From positions 372,001-436,000 of the forward strand of contig NZ_JAIVKU010000004.1 in the NCBI RefSeq assembly GCF_020524165.1: a stretch of DNA of 64,000 nt, in the 5' to 3' direction. The position numbers and the translations under genes are program-made. The stretch is from Guptibacillus hwajinpoensis (GTDB lineage Bacteria > Bacillota > Bacilli > Bacillales > Guptibacillaceae). Of this stretch, positions 52,297-61,568 are shown one piece after another. Positions within the stretch are counted from its first letter, which is position 1. Each line of letters opens with the position of its first letter. The notes below the pieces were generated by a model. It was not told the origin of the DNA. It ran no database searches and saw only the letters and a program-made list of their open reading frames with translations.

Positions 52297-53775
52297 GTGG
52301 AGAGAGTAGATATCTTCAAAGATATCGCAGAGCGTACAGGGGGAGATATATACCTTGGAGTCGTAGGTTCTGTTCGAACAGGGAAATCAACGTTTATTAA
52401 AAAGTTCATGGAACTTATCGTCCTGCCCAATATGGAAAGCGACTCAGATCGAGCTAGGGCACAAGATGAGCTCCCGCAAAGTTCTGCTGGCAGAACAATT
52501 ATGACGACGGAGCCTAAATTTGTTCCGAATCATGCCGTTCAAATTCATGTAGAAGATGGTCTTGATGTGAATGTTAGGCTTGTTGATTGCGTTGGGTATG
52601 CTGTACCTGGAGCTAAGGGGTATGAAGATGACGACGGCCCCCGAATGATCAATACACCATGGTATGAGGAACCTATCCCATTTCAAGAAGCGGCTGAAAT
52701 TGGTACAAGAAAAGTTATTCAGGAACACTCTACTCTTGGTGTTGTGATTACAACAGATGGTTCAATTGGAGAAATCCCTCGTCATGATTATCTTGAGTCT
52801 GAGGAGCGGGTAGTTGAAGAATTAAAAGAAGTGGGCAAGCCATTTATCATGATTGTGAATTCTGCTCACCCTCATCATCCTCAAACAGAAGCCTTACGTG
52901 GAGATCTTTCGAATAAGTATGATATTCCAGTGATATCACTAAGTGTAGAAAGTATGACGGAGCATGATATTAACAATGTCATGAGAGAAGTATTGTACGA
53001 ATTTCCTGTATTAGAAGTTAATGTGAATTTGCCTAGTTGGGTGATGGTTCTTCACCAGGATCATTGGTTGAGACAAAATTATGAAGAATCTGTGAGAGAA
53101 ACGGTAAAGGATATTAAGCGCCTGCGCGATGTTGATCGTGTGGTAGGGCAATTTGAAGAGTTTGAATTTATTCAGGATGCTCGTCTTGCTGGAATTGAAA
53201 TGGGTCAAGGGATTGCTGAAATTGACCTCTATGCACCAGAGGATCTCTATGATCAGATTCTTAAAGAAGTGGTGGGCGTGGAAATTCGAGGCAAAGATCA
53301 TCTTCTTCAACTTATGCAAGAGTTTGCATTTGCGAAAGCAGAATATGATCATGTGTCTGATGCGCTACGTATGGTAAAGCAAACAGGATACGGTATAGCA
53401 GCCCCTGCAATCGAAGATATGAGTCTTGATGAGCCGGAAATTATCCGCCAGGGATCAAGGTTTGGTGTAAGATTAAAAGCGGTTGCTCCATCCATTCATA
53501 TGATAAAAGTGGATGTGGAATCCGAATTTGCTCCAATTATTGGGACCGAAAAACAAAGCGAAGAACTTGTACGTTATTTAATGCAAGATTTTGAAGAAGA
53601 CCCGCTTTCCATTTGGAATTCTGATATTTTCGGTCGTTCGCTAAATTCAATTGTAAGAGAAGGCATTCAGGCAAAACTTGGTTTAATGCCTGAGAATGCA
53701 CGTTATAAATTAAAAGAGACGTTAGAGCGCATTATTAACGAAGGTTCAGGCGGTTTAATTGCGATTATACTATAA
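52297..53775 (+). CDS. spoIVA: SpoIVA, spore coat morphogenetic ATPase
   Basis: Polymerises on the forespore surface by ATP hydrolysis and forms the base of the coat. The N-terminal ATPase has Walker A GVVGSVRTGKSTF (about 21-33); the C-terminal region is almost unchanged from B. subtilis (RYLMQDFEEDPLSIWNSDIF, GSGGLIAIIL). GTG 52297 gives exactly 492 residues, the B. subtilis length, with AGGAGGCG upstream. In-frame sequence back to 52237 is not used. Confidence 0.97.
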   Translation: MERVDIFKDIAERTGGDIYLGVVGSVRTGKSTFIKKFMELIVLPNMESDSDRARAQDELPQSSAGRTIMTTEPKFVPNHAVQIHVEDGLDVNVRLVDCVGYAVPGAKGYEDDDGPRMINTPWYEEPIPFQEAAEIGTRKVIQEHSTLGVVITTDGSIGEIPRHDYLESEERVVEELKEVGKPFIMIVNSAHPHHPQTEALRGDLSNKYDIPVISLSVESMTEHDINNVMREVLYEFPVLEVNVNLPSWVMVLHQDHWLRQNYEESVRETVKDIKRLRDVDRVVGQFEEFEFIQDARLAGIEMGQGIAEIDLYAPEDLYDQILKEVVGVEIRGKDHLLQLMQEFAFAKAEYDHVSDALRMVKQTGYGIAAPAIEDMSLDEPEIIRQGSRFGVRLKAVAPSIHMIKVDVESEFAPIIGTEKQSEELVRYLMQDFEEDPLSIWNSDIFGRSLNSIVREGIQAKLGLMPENARYKLKETLERIINEGSGGLIAIIL

Positions 53776-53777
53776 CG

Positions 53778-53812
53778 AAATCGACTCCAATTTATGGAGT
53801 CGATTTTTTACT
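53778..53812 (+). terminator. Terminator of spoIVA
   Basis: AAATCGACTCCA (53778-53789) pairs perfectly with TGGAGTCGATTT (53795-53806), followed by TTTT. Confidence 0.92.
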
Positions 53813-54143
53813 TTAAAGGTTTAACTTTACTTGCTTAAGGGGTAATATAGTTTTTACGAGCGATATAGAAAAGTGGACGTTTGTGAGGTATTAACGGAAT
53901 TGATCGAATTAACCGATAACTAAGAAAGTAGTTGTTAGAGCGTTTACAAATAGTATAAATAGCAGATAATAGGTAAAAAAACACTGAAAAATCGTTGAAA
54001 TCGACACAAACGTATTGAATTCTTTCGCATCTTCGTATAATATAGGGCTTGCAAACGTACTAAACGTGCATTGCAACGTATAAATATCGGTCATTAAGTG
54101 AATGAATGTATTTATCCATCTCTCTTGAGAGGAGGTGAACAGA
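53813..54143 (+). other. Long upstream region of hbs
   Basis: About 330 bases without a plus-strand gene. It contains the likely promoter at 54015 and an ACGT-rich repeat segment (TTGCAAACGTACTAAACGT, 54050-54068). A minus-strand frame (53909-54265) runs antisense into hbs and is not supported. B. subtilis hbs is known to have more than one promoter and a long leader. Confidence 0.5.
54015..54041 (+). promoter_or_regulatory. Possible sigma-A promoter of hbs
   Basis: TTGAAT (54015-54020) and TATAAT (54036-54041). The 15-base spacing is short; TATTGA at 54013 would give 17. Confidence 0.45.
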
Positions 54144-54416
54144 ATGAACAAGACAGATCTAATCAATGCTGTTGCAGAATCTGCAGAGCTTTCTAAAAAA
54201 GAAGCGACAAAAGCTGTTGACTCAGTTTTTGATAACATTATGCAATCCTTGCAAGAGGGTGACAAAGTTCAACTAATTGGTTTTGGTAACTTTGAAGTCC
54301 GTGAGCGTTCTGCTCGTAAAGGGCGTAATCCTCAAACTGGCGAAGAAATCGAAATCGCTGCAAGTAAGGTTCCTGCATTTAAACCTGGTAAAGCCCTTAA
54401 GGATGCAGTTAAGTAA
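54144..54416 (+). CDS. hbs: HU-type DNA-binding protein HBsu
   Basis: The main nucleoid histone-like protein, 90 residues (B. subtilis 92). [39 protein letters not shown] and [15 protein letters not shown] are the HU signature, including the DNA-binding arm. ATG 54144 has AGAGGAGGTG 8 bases upstream. A strong terminator follows 17 bases later, so it is monocistronic. Confidence 0.96.
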   Translation: MNKTDLINAVAESAELSKKEATKAVDSVFDNIMQSLQEGDKVQLIGFGNFEVRERSARKGRNPQTGEEIEIAASKVPAFKPGKALKDAVK

Positions 54417-54430
54417 GAAATACATAGGGC

Positions 54431-54468
54431 AAAAGAAGAGTCGCACATTATGCGGCTCTTCTTTTTTG
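54431..54468 (+). terminator. Terminator of hbs
   Basis: AAGAAGAGTCGCA (54433-54445) pairs with TGCGGCTCTTCTT (54451-54463, one G-U), followed by TTTTG. Confidence 0.9.
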
Positions 54469-54535
54469 CTAACTTTTTCTCCATGTGCTAGAATCTTCAT
54501 AGGTAATAAAGGCCCTGAATGGAGGAGTAAGAACA

Positions 54536-55102
54536 ATGTACGAAGTTAATCATGAAAAAATAGAGGAAGCAGTGACAATGATCCTTGAAGCCATTGGTGA
54601 AGATCCAAATCGAGAAGGATTATTAGATACTCCTAAACGTGTCGCTAGAATGTACGAAGAAATCTTTCAGGGGCTACATCAAGATCCAAAAGAGCATTTC
54701 CAAACGATCTTCGGTGAAGATCACGAAGAGCTTGTATTAGTGAAAGATATTCCATTTTATTCAACTTGTGAGCATCATCTTGTCCCTTTCTTTGGAAAGG
54801 CACATGTGGCATACATACCAAAAGGCGGTAAGGTGACTGGTCTTAGTAAGCTTGCTAGAGCTGTGGAGTCTGTTACAAAGCGCCCTCAGCTTCAAGAGCG
54901 GATTACCTCGACGATTGCGAATTCAATGGTAGATACCCTTGATCCCCATGGCGTCATGGTGGTTGTAGAGGCTGAACATATGTGTATGACGATGAGAGGC
55001 GTTAAAAAGCCTGGTTCATCAACCGTTACATCGGCAGTAAGAGGTGTGTTTGAAAATGACGCAGCTGCACGAGCTGAAGTGCTCGGTTTGATTAAAGGCT
55101 AA
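54536..55102 (+). CDS. folE: GTP cyclohydrolase I
   Basis: First enzyme of folate/pterin synthesis (also called mtrA). 188 residues (B. subtilis 190) with zinc ligands in [13 protein letters not shown] (Cys, His) and EHMCMTMRG (Cys), and [24 protein letters not shown] precedes the ATG. The TRAP gene follows 22 bases later, as in the B. subtilis mtrAB operon. Confidence 0.96.
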   Translation: MYEVNHEKIEEAVTMILEAIGEDPNREGLLDTPKRVARMYEEIFQGLHQDPKEHFQTIFGEDHEELVLVKDIPFYSTCEHHLVPFFGKAHVAYIPKGGKVTGLSKLARAVESVTKRPQLQERITSTIANSMVDTLDPHGVMVVVEAEHMCMTMRGVKKPGSSTVTSAVRGVFENDAAARAEVLGLIKG

Positions 55103-55124
55103 TCCTTTAAACGGAGTGATTGAT

Positions 55125-55346
55125 ATGAAAAGCGATAGCAATGATTTTTTTGTCATTAAAGCTTTAGAAAATGGCGTGAACGTGATTGGGTTAACTAGAG
55201 GGTCTGATACAAGGTTTCATCATTCTGAGAAACTAGATAAGGGAGAAGTGATGATTGCCCAATTCACTGAACATACTTCTGCCGTTAAGGTAAGAGGCAA
55301 AGCCGTGATTCAGACAGAACACGGTGAAATAAGTACAGAAGAGTAA
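55125..55346 (+). CDS. mtrB: TRAP, tryptophan RNA-binding attenuation protein
   Basis: A 73-residue subunit (B. subtilis 75) of the 11-mer ring that, with tryptophan bound, wraps RNA bearing GAG/UAG repeats and terminates trp transcription. The Trp pocket and RNA-binding segments are conserved: [20 protein letters not shown] (His, Thr), [21 protein letters not shown] (Lys, Arg). ATG 55125 has GGAGTGATT upstream; GTG 55116 in frame lies inside that site. Its target lies 8 kb downstream at 63069-63115. Confidence 0.96.
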   Translation: MKSDSNDFFVIKALENGVNVIGLTRGSDTRFHHSEKLDKGEVMIAQFTEHTSAVKVRGKAVIQTEHGEISTEE

Positions 55347-55374
55347 AGCAGGACACCGAAACCTGCTTTTCTTT
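55345..55374 (+). terminator. Terminator of folE-mtrB
   Basis: AAAGCAGG (55345-55352) pairs with CCTGCTTT (55362-55369), followed by TCTTTC. It begins in the mtrB stop codon. Confidence 0.75.
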
Positions 55375-55417
55375 CATTTAAAAACAAGGGCCGCTCGTTT
55401 TAGCTCTTGGGTTAATG

Positions 55418-55426
55418 TGCTATACT
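55418..55426 (+). promoter_or_regulatory. Extended -10 promoter of hepS-menG-hepT
   Basis: TGCTATACT: TG at 55418-55419 and TATACT at 55421-55426. No convincing -35. It lies about 125 bases before hepS. Confidence 0.5.
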
Positions 55427-55550
55427 AGGGTTGAATACATAATAGATACTTTACGAATATGGGTGCACGAAAGAAGAAAATGGAGCTTTCACCGTTTATA
55501 AGCGGGGCGCACACTTTTTCTAATTGGAAGACATGTTAGGGGTATGGGAT

Positions 55551-56378
55551 ATGACAAATCCGAAGGAAACCACACATAAAAAAATAGCAGGAGTTCGAGA
55601 CATGCTACAGTCTCGCCTATCCCATTCATATTTACTTCGATTTATCGACTTTCCAGTGATAGATGAAGAGAAGTTATATGTGTTTTATGGCATGCTAGAA
55701 CAAGCTAAGCTCGAACATAGAAGGAAACAAGATACCCTTCTTTCCATCATGCTAGTCCAAATTGCGCTTGATACGCATGAGCTAATTTCACTTGAAGAGA
55801 TTGATAATGAAAGCGATCGAAAGAATCGCCAGTTAACCGTTCTTGCGGGTGATTATTTTAGTAGCATGTATTATCATCTTCTTTCTAAATGGGAGGATAA
55901 CGAGCTTATTCGAACACTTTCTGAAGCCATTCAAGAAATTAACGAAGCAAAGATGTCTTTTTACCAAACAGACTATAGTGCGATTGAACCGGTGTTCGAG
56001 AATTTAAAGGAGATTGAGTCCATCTTAGTACGAAAAGTTGCTGAGCACTACGGACTTTCAAACTGGAAAAGCTTCGGTTCACATTACTTCTATATGAATC
56101 GTCTTTTAACGGAAAGAAAACAGGGAATTATTCAATCAGGTTCATTTATGATACAAAAAATTGCTTCGACCCTTCTATCGGTGAAAAGTGCGAAACTATC
56201 AACAAACCAGGTGTCCAAAGCAAAAATTGTTCTTGATTCTTATATTGCTTATGCAAAAAAAGAGATGGACCAACTTCTCCAACAGCATTCAGAACTCCAT
56301 CAGCTATTTCAGGAGCGTTTCGAATATAACTGGGGAATGACCGGAATTCAGGAAAAGAAAATGGCGGAAGAGGGATAA
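55551..56378 (+). CDS. hepS: Heptaprenyl diphosphate synthase component I
   Basis: Small, non-catalytic subunit that with HepT makes the C35 side chain of menaquinone-7. 275 residues; B. subtilis HepS is 251. Conserved segments are MLVQIALDTHELIS, NRQLTVLAGDYFSSMYYHLL and VAEHYGLSNWKSF. ATG 55551 has AGGGGTATGGGAT upstream, a mediocre ribosome site; TTG 55524 and ATG 55533 are in-frame alternatives. The menG ATG follows four bases after the stop. Confidence 0.9.
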   Translation: MTNPKETTHKKIAGVRDMLQSRLSHSYLLRFIDFPVIDEEKLYVFYGMLEQAKLEHRRKQDTLLSIMLVQIALDTHELISLEEIDNESDRKNRQLTVLAGDYFSSMYYHLLSKWEDNELIRTLSEAIQEINEAKMSFYQTDYSAIEPVFENLKEIESILVRKVAEHYGLSNWKSFGSHYFYMNRLLTERKQGIIQSGSFMIQKIASTLLSVKSAKLSTNQVSKAKIVLDSYIAYAKKEMDQLLQQHSELHQLFQERFEYNWGMTGIQEKKMAEEG

Positions 56379-56381
56379 GGC

Positions 56382-57110
56382 ATGGCTTCATCTAAAGAAG
56401 AACGCGTTCATGATGTATTTCAAACGATTTCAAAACGTTATGATGTAATGAATTCAGTGATTAGCTTTCAACGTCACAAAGCATGGCGAAAAGATACGAT
56501 GAGACTAATGGATGTTCAAAAAGGATCATCTGCACTTGATGTTTGTTGTGGCACTGCAGACTGGACAATCGCAATGGCAGATGCAGTTGGTGAAAGTGGT
56601 ACTGCCATAGGACTTGATTTTAGTGAAAACATGCTTGAAGTTGGTCAAGTAAAAGTTAATGAGAAGAAAAAAGAAAATGTGACCCTGATTCATGGAAATG
56701 CAATGAATTTACCGTTTGAAGATAATTCTTTTGACTACGTCACGATTGGTTTTGGTTTAAGAAATGTCCCGGATTACAACCAGGTGATTAAAGAAATGTA
56801 TCGGGTAGTTAAGCCAGGGGGACAAGTGGTCTGCCTGGAGACGAGTCAGCCAACGATTCCAGTTTTTAAACAAGTATATTATGGCTATTTTAAGCACGTA
56901 ATGCCAGTACTTGGCAAAGTGTTTGCCAAGAGCTACGATGAATATTCTTGGCTTCAGGAATCAGCCAGCACGTTTCCTGGACGAGAAGAATTGAAGCAAC
57001 TTTTCTTCAAAAATGGCTTCAGCCGTGTTGATACGAAGCCTTACTCTGGTGGTGTTGCAGCGATGCACAGAGGTTTTAAACCAGTTAATAAGAGAACAGA
57101 TATTTTGTGA
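56382..57110 (+). CDS. menG: Demethylmenaquinone methyltransferase
   Basis: Final C-methylation of menaquinone (MenG, UbiE family; MenH in older B. subtilis usage). 242 residues. SAM-binding [16 protein letters not shown], then [24 protein letters not shown] and [28 protein letters not shown] precedes the ATG. It lies between hepS and hepT, whose product it ultimately modifies. Confidence 0.95.
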   Translation: MASSKEERVHDVFQTISKRYDVMNSVISFQRHKAWRKDTMRLMDVQKGSSALDVCCGTADWTIAMADAVGESGTAIGLDFSENMLEVGQVKVNEKKKENVTLIHGNAMNLPFEDNSFDYVTIGFGLRNVPDYNQVIKEMYRVVKPGGQVVCLETSQPTIPVFKQVYYGYFKHVMPVLGKVFAKSYDEYSWLQESASTFPGREELKQLFFKNGFSRVDTKPYSGGVAAMHRGFKPVNKRTDIL

Positions 57111-57130
57111 AAATCAGTTAGGTGGATCTC

Positions 57131-58102
57131 ATGAAATTAAAAACGATATACGCTTCTTTAAAAAAGGACTTGTCATTTATTGAAACTGAATTGGAGCAAA
57201 CCGTAAATGCTCATCATCCCGTTCTTAGGGATGCTTCTAACCACCTATTAAAAGCTGGAGGGAAACGAATCCGTCCTGTTTTCGTTTTGCTTTCAGGGAA
57301 GTTCGGTCATTACAACTTACCTCTCATGAAAAACGTTGCGGTTGCGCTTGAACTGATTCATATGGCTTCTCTTGTTCATGATGACGTCATTGATGACGCT
57401 GAAATGAGACGGGGAGCTAAAACCATAAAAGCAAAATGGGATAACCGGGTAGCAATGTATACAGGGGACTATATATTTGCTCGAGCCATTGAACTTGTGA
57501 CCGAATTAAAAGATCCAGCTGCAAATCGGATTTTATCCCATGCCATTTTAGAGATGAGTATTGGGGAAATTGAGCAAATTCAAGACCAATTTAATTGGGA
57601 TCAAAATGTCCGTGATTATTTTCGTAGAATCAAACGAAAAACGGCTCTTCTCATAGCAACGTCATGTGAGCTTGGGGCGGTTGCAGCAGGAGCTTCAAAA
57701 AAAGAGCAGCTCCACTTAAAACAGTTCGGTTATTACGTTGGCATGTCATATCAAATTACGGACGATATTCTTGATTATACCGGAACCGTAAAACAGCTCG
57801 GGAAACCAGCGGGCGGAGATTTGCTTCAGGGAAATATTACACTACCTGTCCTTTATGCAATGAACCAAAAAAACGAAAAAAAGAAAATCATGGATGTATT
57901 TTCAGATGAGGTTCATTCTTCTCAAGAGCAGGTAGATCAAGTTCTTTCTATTGTGAAATTATCTGGCGGAATCGAACATTCCAGACAGATTAGCGATCGG
58001 TACCTTCAAAAAGCGTTTTATGAACTAGAGCAGTTGCCTGCTTCTTCAGCAAGAACATCACTTAGACAAATTGCGGAATATATCGGGAAGAGAAAACATT
58101 AG
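57131..58102 (+). CDS. hepT: Heptaprenyl diphosphate synthase component II
   Basis: Catalytic trans-prenyltransferase subunit. 323 residues with first Asp-rich motif LVHDDVIDDAEMRRG (DDxxD), second QITDDILDYTG, and GGKRIRP. It acts with HepS on farnesyl diphosphate for menaquinone side chains. ATG 57131 has AGGTGG upstream. The C-terminus YIGKRKH matches B. subtilis. Confidence 0.95.
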   Translation: MKLKTIYASLKKDLSFIETELEQTVNAHHPVLRDASNHLLKAGGKRIRPVFVLLSGKFGHYNLPLMKNVAVALELIHMASLVHDDVIDDAEMRRGAKTIKAKWDNRVAMYTGDYIFARAIELVTELKDPAANRILSHAILEMSIGEIEQIQDQFNWDQNVRDYFRRIKRKTALLIATSCELGAVAAGASKKEQLHLKQFGYYVGMSYQITDDILDYTGTVKQLGKPAGGDLLQGNITLPVLYAMNQKNEKKKIMDVFSDEVHSSQEQVDQVLSIVKLSGGIEHSRQISDRYLQKAFYELEQLPASSARTSLRQIAEYIGKRKH

Positions 58103-58146
58103 AAGGAAATGTTGTTATTTTTGCGAATATTTGATAGAATTTTGAA

Positions 58147-58168
58147 GGGCAGAAAAATGTTTCTGCCC
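58147..58168 (+). repeat. Hairpin between hepT and ndk
   Basis: GGGCAGAAA (58147-58155) pairs with TTTCTGCCC (58160-58168). No T run follows, so it is not a typical terminator; it may lie in the ndk leader. Confidence 0.5.
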
Positions 58169-58203
58169 TATACATACAAAGTGTTGAAAGTGAGGAGATT
58201 TTT

Positions 58204-58647
58204 GTGGAGAAAACTTTTCTAATGGTTAAGCCAGATGGTGTTCAACGTAATTTGATTGGTGGAATTGTATCACGCTTTGAGAATAAAGGATTTAATTTAG
58301 TAGGGGCAAAATTGATGACGGTTTCAAAAGACCTTGCCGAAACTCATTATGGTGAACATAAAGAGCGTCCATTCTTCGGAGAGCTAGTTGACTTTATTAC
58401 ATCAGGTCCTGTCTTCGCGATGGTTTGGGAAGGTGAAAATGTTATTTCTACTGCTCGTACGATGATGGGGGCAACAAACCCTAAAGATGCTAATCCAGGA
58501 ACCATTCGCGGTGACTATGGTGTTCAAGTAAGTATGAATGTGATCCATGGTTCGGATTCACCTGAAAGTGCAGAGCGTGAAATTGCGTTGTTTTTTAATG
58601 AGAATGAATTAAATGAGTACACAAAAACCGTTGCTAAGTGGGTTTAA
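58204..58647 (+). CDS. ndk: Nucleoside diphosphate kinase
   Basis: Balances nucleoside triphosphates through a phospho-His intermediate. 147 residues (B. subtilis about 149) with [14 protein letters not shown] and active-site His in [19 protein letters not shown] start with GTGAGGAG upstream. In B. subtilis cheR follows; here it does not. Confidence 0.96.
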   Translation: MEKTFLMVKPDGVQRNLIGGIVSRFENKGFNLVGAKLMTVSKDLAETHYGEHKERPFFGELVDFITSGPVFAMVWEGENVISTARTMMGATNPKDANPGTIRGDYGVQVSMNVIHGSDSPESAEREIALFFNENELNEYTKTVAKWV

Positions 58648-58680
58648 TTTTTTTAGGAACAAATGAAAGCGCTTATATAT

Positions 58681-58720
58681 AAAAAGAACCAGACAGATTT
58701 CTGTCTGGTTCTTTTTATAT
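58681..58720. terminator. Bidirectional terminator, ndk / amidase
   Basis: AAAAAGAACCAGACAG (58681-58696) pairs perfectly with CTGTCTGGTTCTTTTT (58701-58716). A runs and T runs on both sides serve the convergent genes. Confidence 0.92.
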
Positions 58721-58747
58721 TTCGTAACGATTAATGAACGGTTATGG

Positions 58748-60166
58748 TTAGATGTTTGGAAAGTCAAAACCTATTTCCTTTTCGAGTGTATAGGCAATCC
58801 TAAACAATAAACGATCGTTGAATTTGCCTGTCGCAGCCTGTAGACCTACGGGTAAGCCTGAAGGCGCTGTACCTACCGGGATCGATATCGCTGGGTGTCC
58901 AGTACAATTATATAACTGAGTCATCATCCAATCAGAGATTGGTGCGGCAGCTTTTCCGTTTATCGTATCCGGACCTTCGATTTGATGTGAAAAAGCAGTT
59001 ACTCCGAGAACGGGAGACAGAATAGCGTCATAGCGATCTAATTCTTGTTGAAGTGTGTTCCAAATAATCGTTCGCTTTGTTTCCGTCTCTCTTAATTCTA
59101 CTGCGCTAAGCTGTCTACCGGATTCAATCATCTGAGAAACAGAGAGACTAAATTGTGAAGGGAAGCGATCGTAAAGTGAGCCGTAAGCCGTTGCCAAACC
59201 TGCATACCACATCTTGTTGAAGAATGTAATCATTTCTTCAAGTTTCATTCCAAATTGAAGTGGGATTTTTTCTACGATAGCCCCGTGATCACGTAAAACG
59301 CTGATCGCTTCTTCTAACGGTCCTAATATTTCTTTCTCAAATGGATATAATCCAAAATTTTCAGTGAAGGCAAACCTTTTACCTTTAACCCCTAATTTCA
59401 TTTCTTCTTGTAAATTTTCCTCTGGAACTGGAACCGAAAATGGATCACTTGGCTGATAGCCTTCCATTACAGAGAGAAGGAGAGCGGCATCCTCCGTTGA
59501 TCTTGCCAGTGGTCCATAATGAACAAAAGGCTGAGTCGTTCCAAATCGATTGAGAGGAGAACTGTCAAACGGTACGCGACCAAACGTAGGTTTATGCCCA
59601 ATAATGCCATTTAGGCTTGAGGGAATGCGAATCGAACCGCCTCCATCGCTACCTTCCGCTAGTGGAACGCACTTGCTTGCTACTGCAGCAGCAGATCCAC
59701 CACTTGATCCTCCTGCAGTTCTAGAAGGGTCCCATGGATTCTTTGTTGGACCTGCTAAGAGATTGTCTGTCGTCCCTTTATGCCCAAATTCTGGTGTATT
59801 TGTTTTTCCGATAATGATAGCGCCTGAATTTCGAATTCTTTTTACAATTGTCGGCTCTGATTGTGGAATGTGATCCTTAAAAAGTGGAGAACCAAACGTA
59901 GTACGACGGCCAGCTACTGATGTAAGGTCTTTTAATGCGATTGGAACACCGTGCAAAGGTCCTCTTATGCCTGTATCGATTAGTTCTTTTTCAGAAGCTT
60001 TTGCTTCTTCTAAAGCTTCTTCTTCAAATACACTGATAAATAAATTCAGTTTAGGATTTAAACGTTTAATTCGATTAAGATGACTTTGAACAACTTCCAC
60101 TGGTGAAATCTCTTTTGTTTTTATTTTTTTGGCCATTGATTGAGCTGTGAGATTAGTGATTTCCAT
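58748..60166 (-). CDS. Amidase-signature hydrolase
   Basis: A 472-residue amidase of the Ser-cisSer-Lys family. The triad can be placed at K79 (ALKDLTS), S154 (GGSSGGSAA) and S178 (GSDGGGSIRIPSS), with the family spacing of 75 and 24. It is not GatA by context (no gatC or gatB) and the physiological amide is unknown. AAGGGAGTG precedes the ATG. It sits alone, opposite to its neighbours, in the place where B. subtilis has cheR, so it is probably an insertion at this locus. Confidence 0.88.
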   Translation of the reverse strand: MEITNLTAQSMAKKIKTKEISPVEVVQSHLNRIKRLNPKLNLFISVFEEEALEEAKASEKELIDTGIRGPLHGVPIALKDLTSVAGRRTTFGSPLFKDHIPQSEPTIVKRIRNSGAIIIGKTNTPEFGHKGTTDNLLAGPTKNPWDPSRTAGGSSGGSAAAVASKCVPLAEGSDGGGSIRIPSSLNGIIGHKPTFGRVPFDSSPLNRFGTTQPFVHYGPLARSTEDAALLLSVMEGYQPSDPFSVPVPEENLQEEMKLGVKGKRFAFTENFGLYPFEKEILGPLEEAISVLRDHGAIVEKIPLQFGMKLEEMITFFNKMWYAGLATAYGSLYDRFPSQFSLSVSQMIESGRQLSAVELRETETKRTIIWNTLQQELDRYDAILSPVLGVTAFSHQIEGPDTINGKAAAPISDWMMTQLYNCTGHPAISIPVGTAPSGLPVGLQAATGKFNDRLLFRIAYTLEKEIGFDFPNI

Positions 60167-60324
60167 TTAGACACTCCCTTAATGTAGGTTATATCTTCAA
60201 CATTAACGAAATATAACAGCTGAGGCAATCGAGGTATGTTTAGAGAAAAGAAATGAAATTTTGTGTTTTTTTAGTTAAATTATGTTAGGATATGCCCAAC
60301 CATCATTGAAAAAGTTAAAAATAC

Positions 60325-60354
60325 TTACACGAATTTTATATGGTGTGATATAGT
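60325..60354 (+). promoter_or_regulatory. Promoter of aroF-aroB-aroH
   Basis: TTACAC (60325-60330) and TATAGT (60349-60354), 18 bases apart, with an extended TGA before the -10. 40 bases upstream of aroF. Confidence 0.55.
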
Positions 60355-60393
60355 AGTACGTAAAAGCGCCAAAGCATAATGGAGGAGATCGAG

Positions 60394-61566
60394 ATGAGAT
60401 ACTTAACAGCAGGAGAATCACATGGACCGCAGCTTACGACTATACTAGAAGGACTTCCTTCTGGTCTTGAGCTATTAGCAGAAGATATTAATACTGAACT
60501 TGCGAGGCGTCAGCTTGGTTATGGCCGAGGTCGCCGTATGCAAATAGAGAAGGATCAAGTTCAAATTCTAAGTGGCGTTCGCCATGCGAAATCAACAGGT
60601 GCTCCTATTGCACTTGTCGTAGAAAATAAAGACTGGACGCACTGGAAGAATTATATGGGTGCTGAACCATTAACCGAAGAACAAGAAGAAAATATGAAGC
60701 GACAAATCTCTCGGCCCCGACCAGGGCACGCAGATTTAAATGGCGCAATTAAATACAATCATCGGGATATGCGAAATGTGTTAGAACGATCATCCGCAAG
60801 AGAAACGACGGTAAGGGTAGCTGCTGGTGCAGTTGCTAAAAAACTACTAAAAACGCTTGGTATTCACGTAGCTGGACATGTTCGGATGATTGGTGGCATA
60901 GAAAGTCAATATGAAGGCGGTTTGTCTCTTGAAGAGGTTCAACGAGTGTCAGAACAATCACCAGTTCGAAGTCTAGATGAAGAAGCAGGAAATAAAATGA
61001 TGGAAGCAATCGATGATGCTAAGAAAAACGGTGATTCAATTGGAGGAATCGTAGAAGTCATCGTTGAGGGTTTACCTGTAGGTCTTGGAAGTCATGTTCA
61101 CTATGATCGTAAACTCGATGCGAAAATTGCAGGAGCTGTCATGAGTATAAATGCCTTTAAAGGCGTGGAGTTTGGAATAGGCTTTGAGGCTGCTAGAAAG
61201 CCAGGTAGTGAAGTTCACGACGAAATTCAATGGTCCGAGTCAGAAGGATATACCCGAAAAACGAATCGACTTGGAGGTTTTGAGGGTGGAATGACAACAG
61301 GAATGCCAATCGTTGTCAAAGGTGTTATGAAACCAATTCCAACTCTATATAAACCACTTCAAAGTGTAGATATCGACTCGAAAGAACCGTTTCAGGCAAG
61401 CATTGAACGCTCCGACAGCTGTGCCGTACCCGCAGCAAGCGTTGTGGCTGAGAATGTAGTGGCATGGGAAGTCGCTTGCTCGATTCTCGATAAATTTGGT
61501 CATGATCGTATCGAAGAAATTGCAGAAGCGCTTGATCGCTACAGGACTTATAGCCGGGAGTTTTAA
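60394..61566 (+). CDS. aroF: Chorismate synthase
   Basis: Last step of the shikimate pathway, FMN-dependent (aroC in other species). 390 residues, as in B. subtilis, with [39 protein letters not shown] and [14 protein letters not shown] 60394 has GGAGGAG upstream; the ATG 60379 frame precedes that site. aroB follows two bases after the stop. Confidence 0.96.
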   Translation: MRYLTAGESHGPQLTTILEGLPSGLELLAEDINTELARRQLGYGRGRRMQIEKDQVQILSGVRHAKSTGAPIALVVENKDWTHWKNYMGAEPLTEEQEENMKRQISRPRPGHADLNGAIKYNHRDMRNVLERSSARETTVRVAAGAVAKKLLKTLGIHVAGHVRMIGGIESQYEGGLSLEEVQRVSEQSPVRSLDEEAGNKMMEAIDDAKKNGDSIGGIVEVIVEGLPVGLGSHVHYDRKLDAKIAGAVMSINAFKGVEFGIGFEAARKPGSEVHDEIQWSESEGYTRKTNRLGGFEGGMTTGMPIVVKGVMKPIPTLYKPLQSVDIDSKEPFQASIERSDSCAVPAASVVAENVVAWEVACSILDKFGHDRIEEIAEALDRYRTYSREF

Positions 61567-61568
61567 GC

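Noticed and set aside
53909..54265. 118-codon minus-strand frame upstream of hbs
   Set aside because: It crosses the hbs promoter and gene on the opposite strand and has no recognisable protein features.
59550..59873. 107-codon plus-strand frame inside the amidase gene
   Set aside because: Antisense shadow: the Pro/Ser-rich composition is the complement of Gly/Ser-rich amidase motifs.
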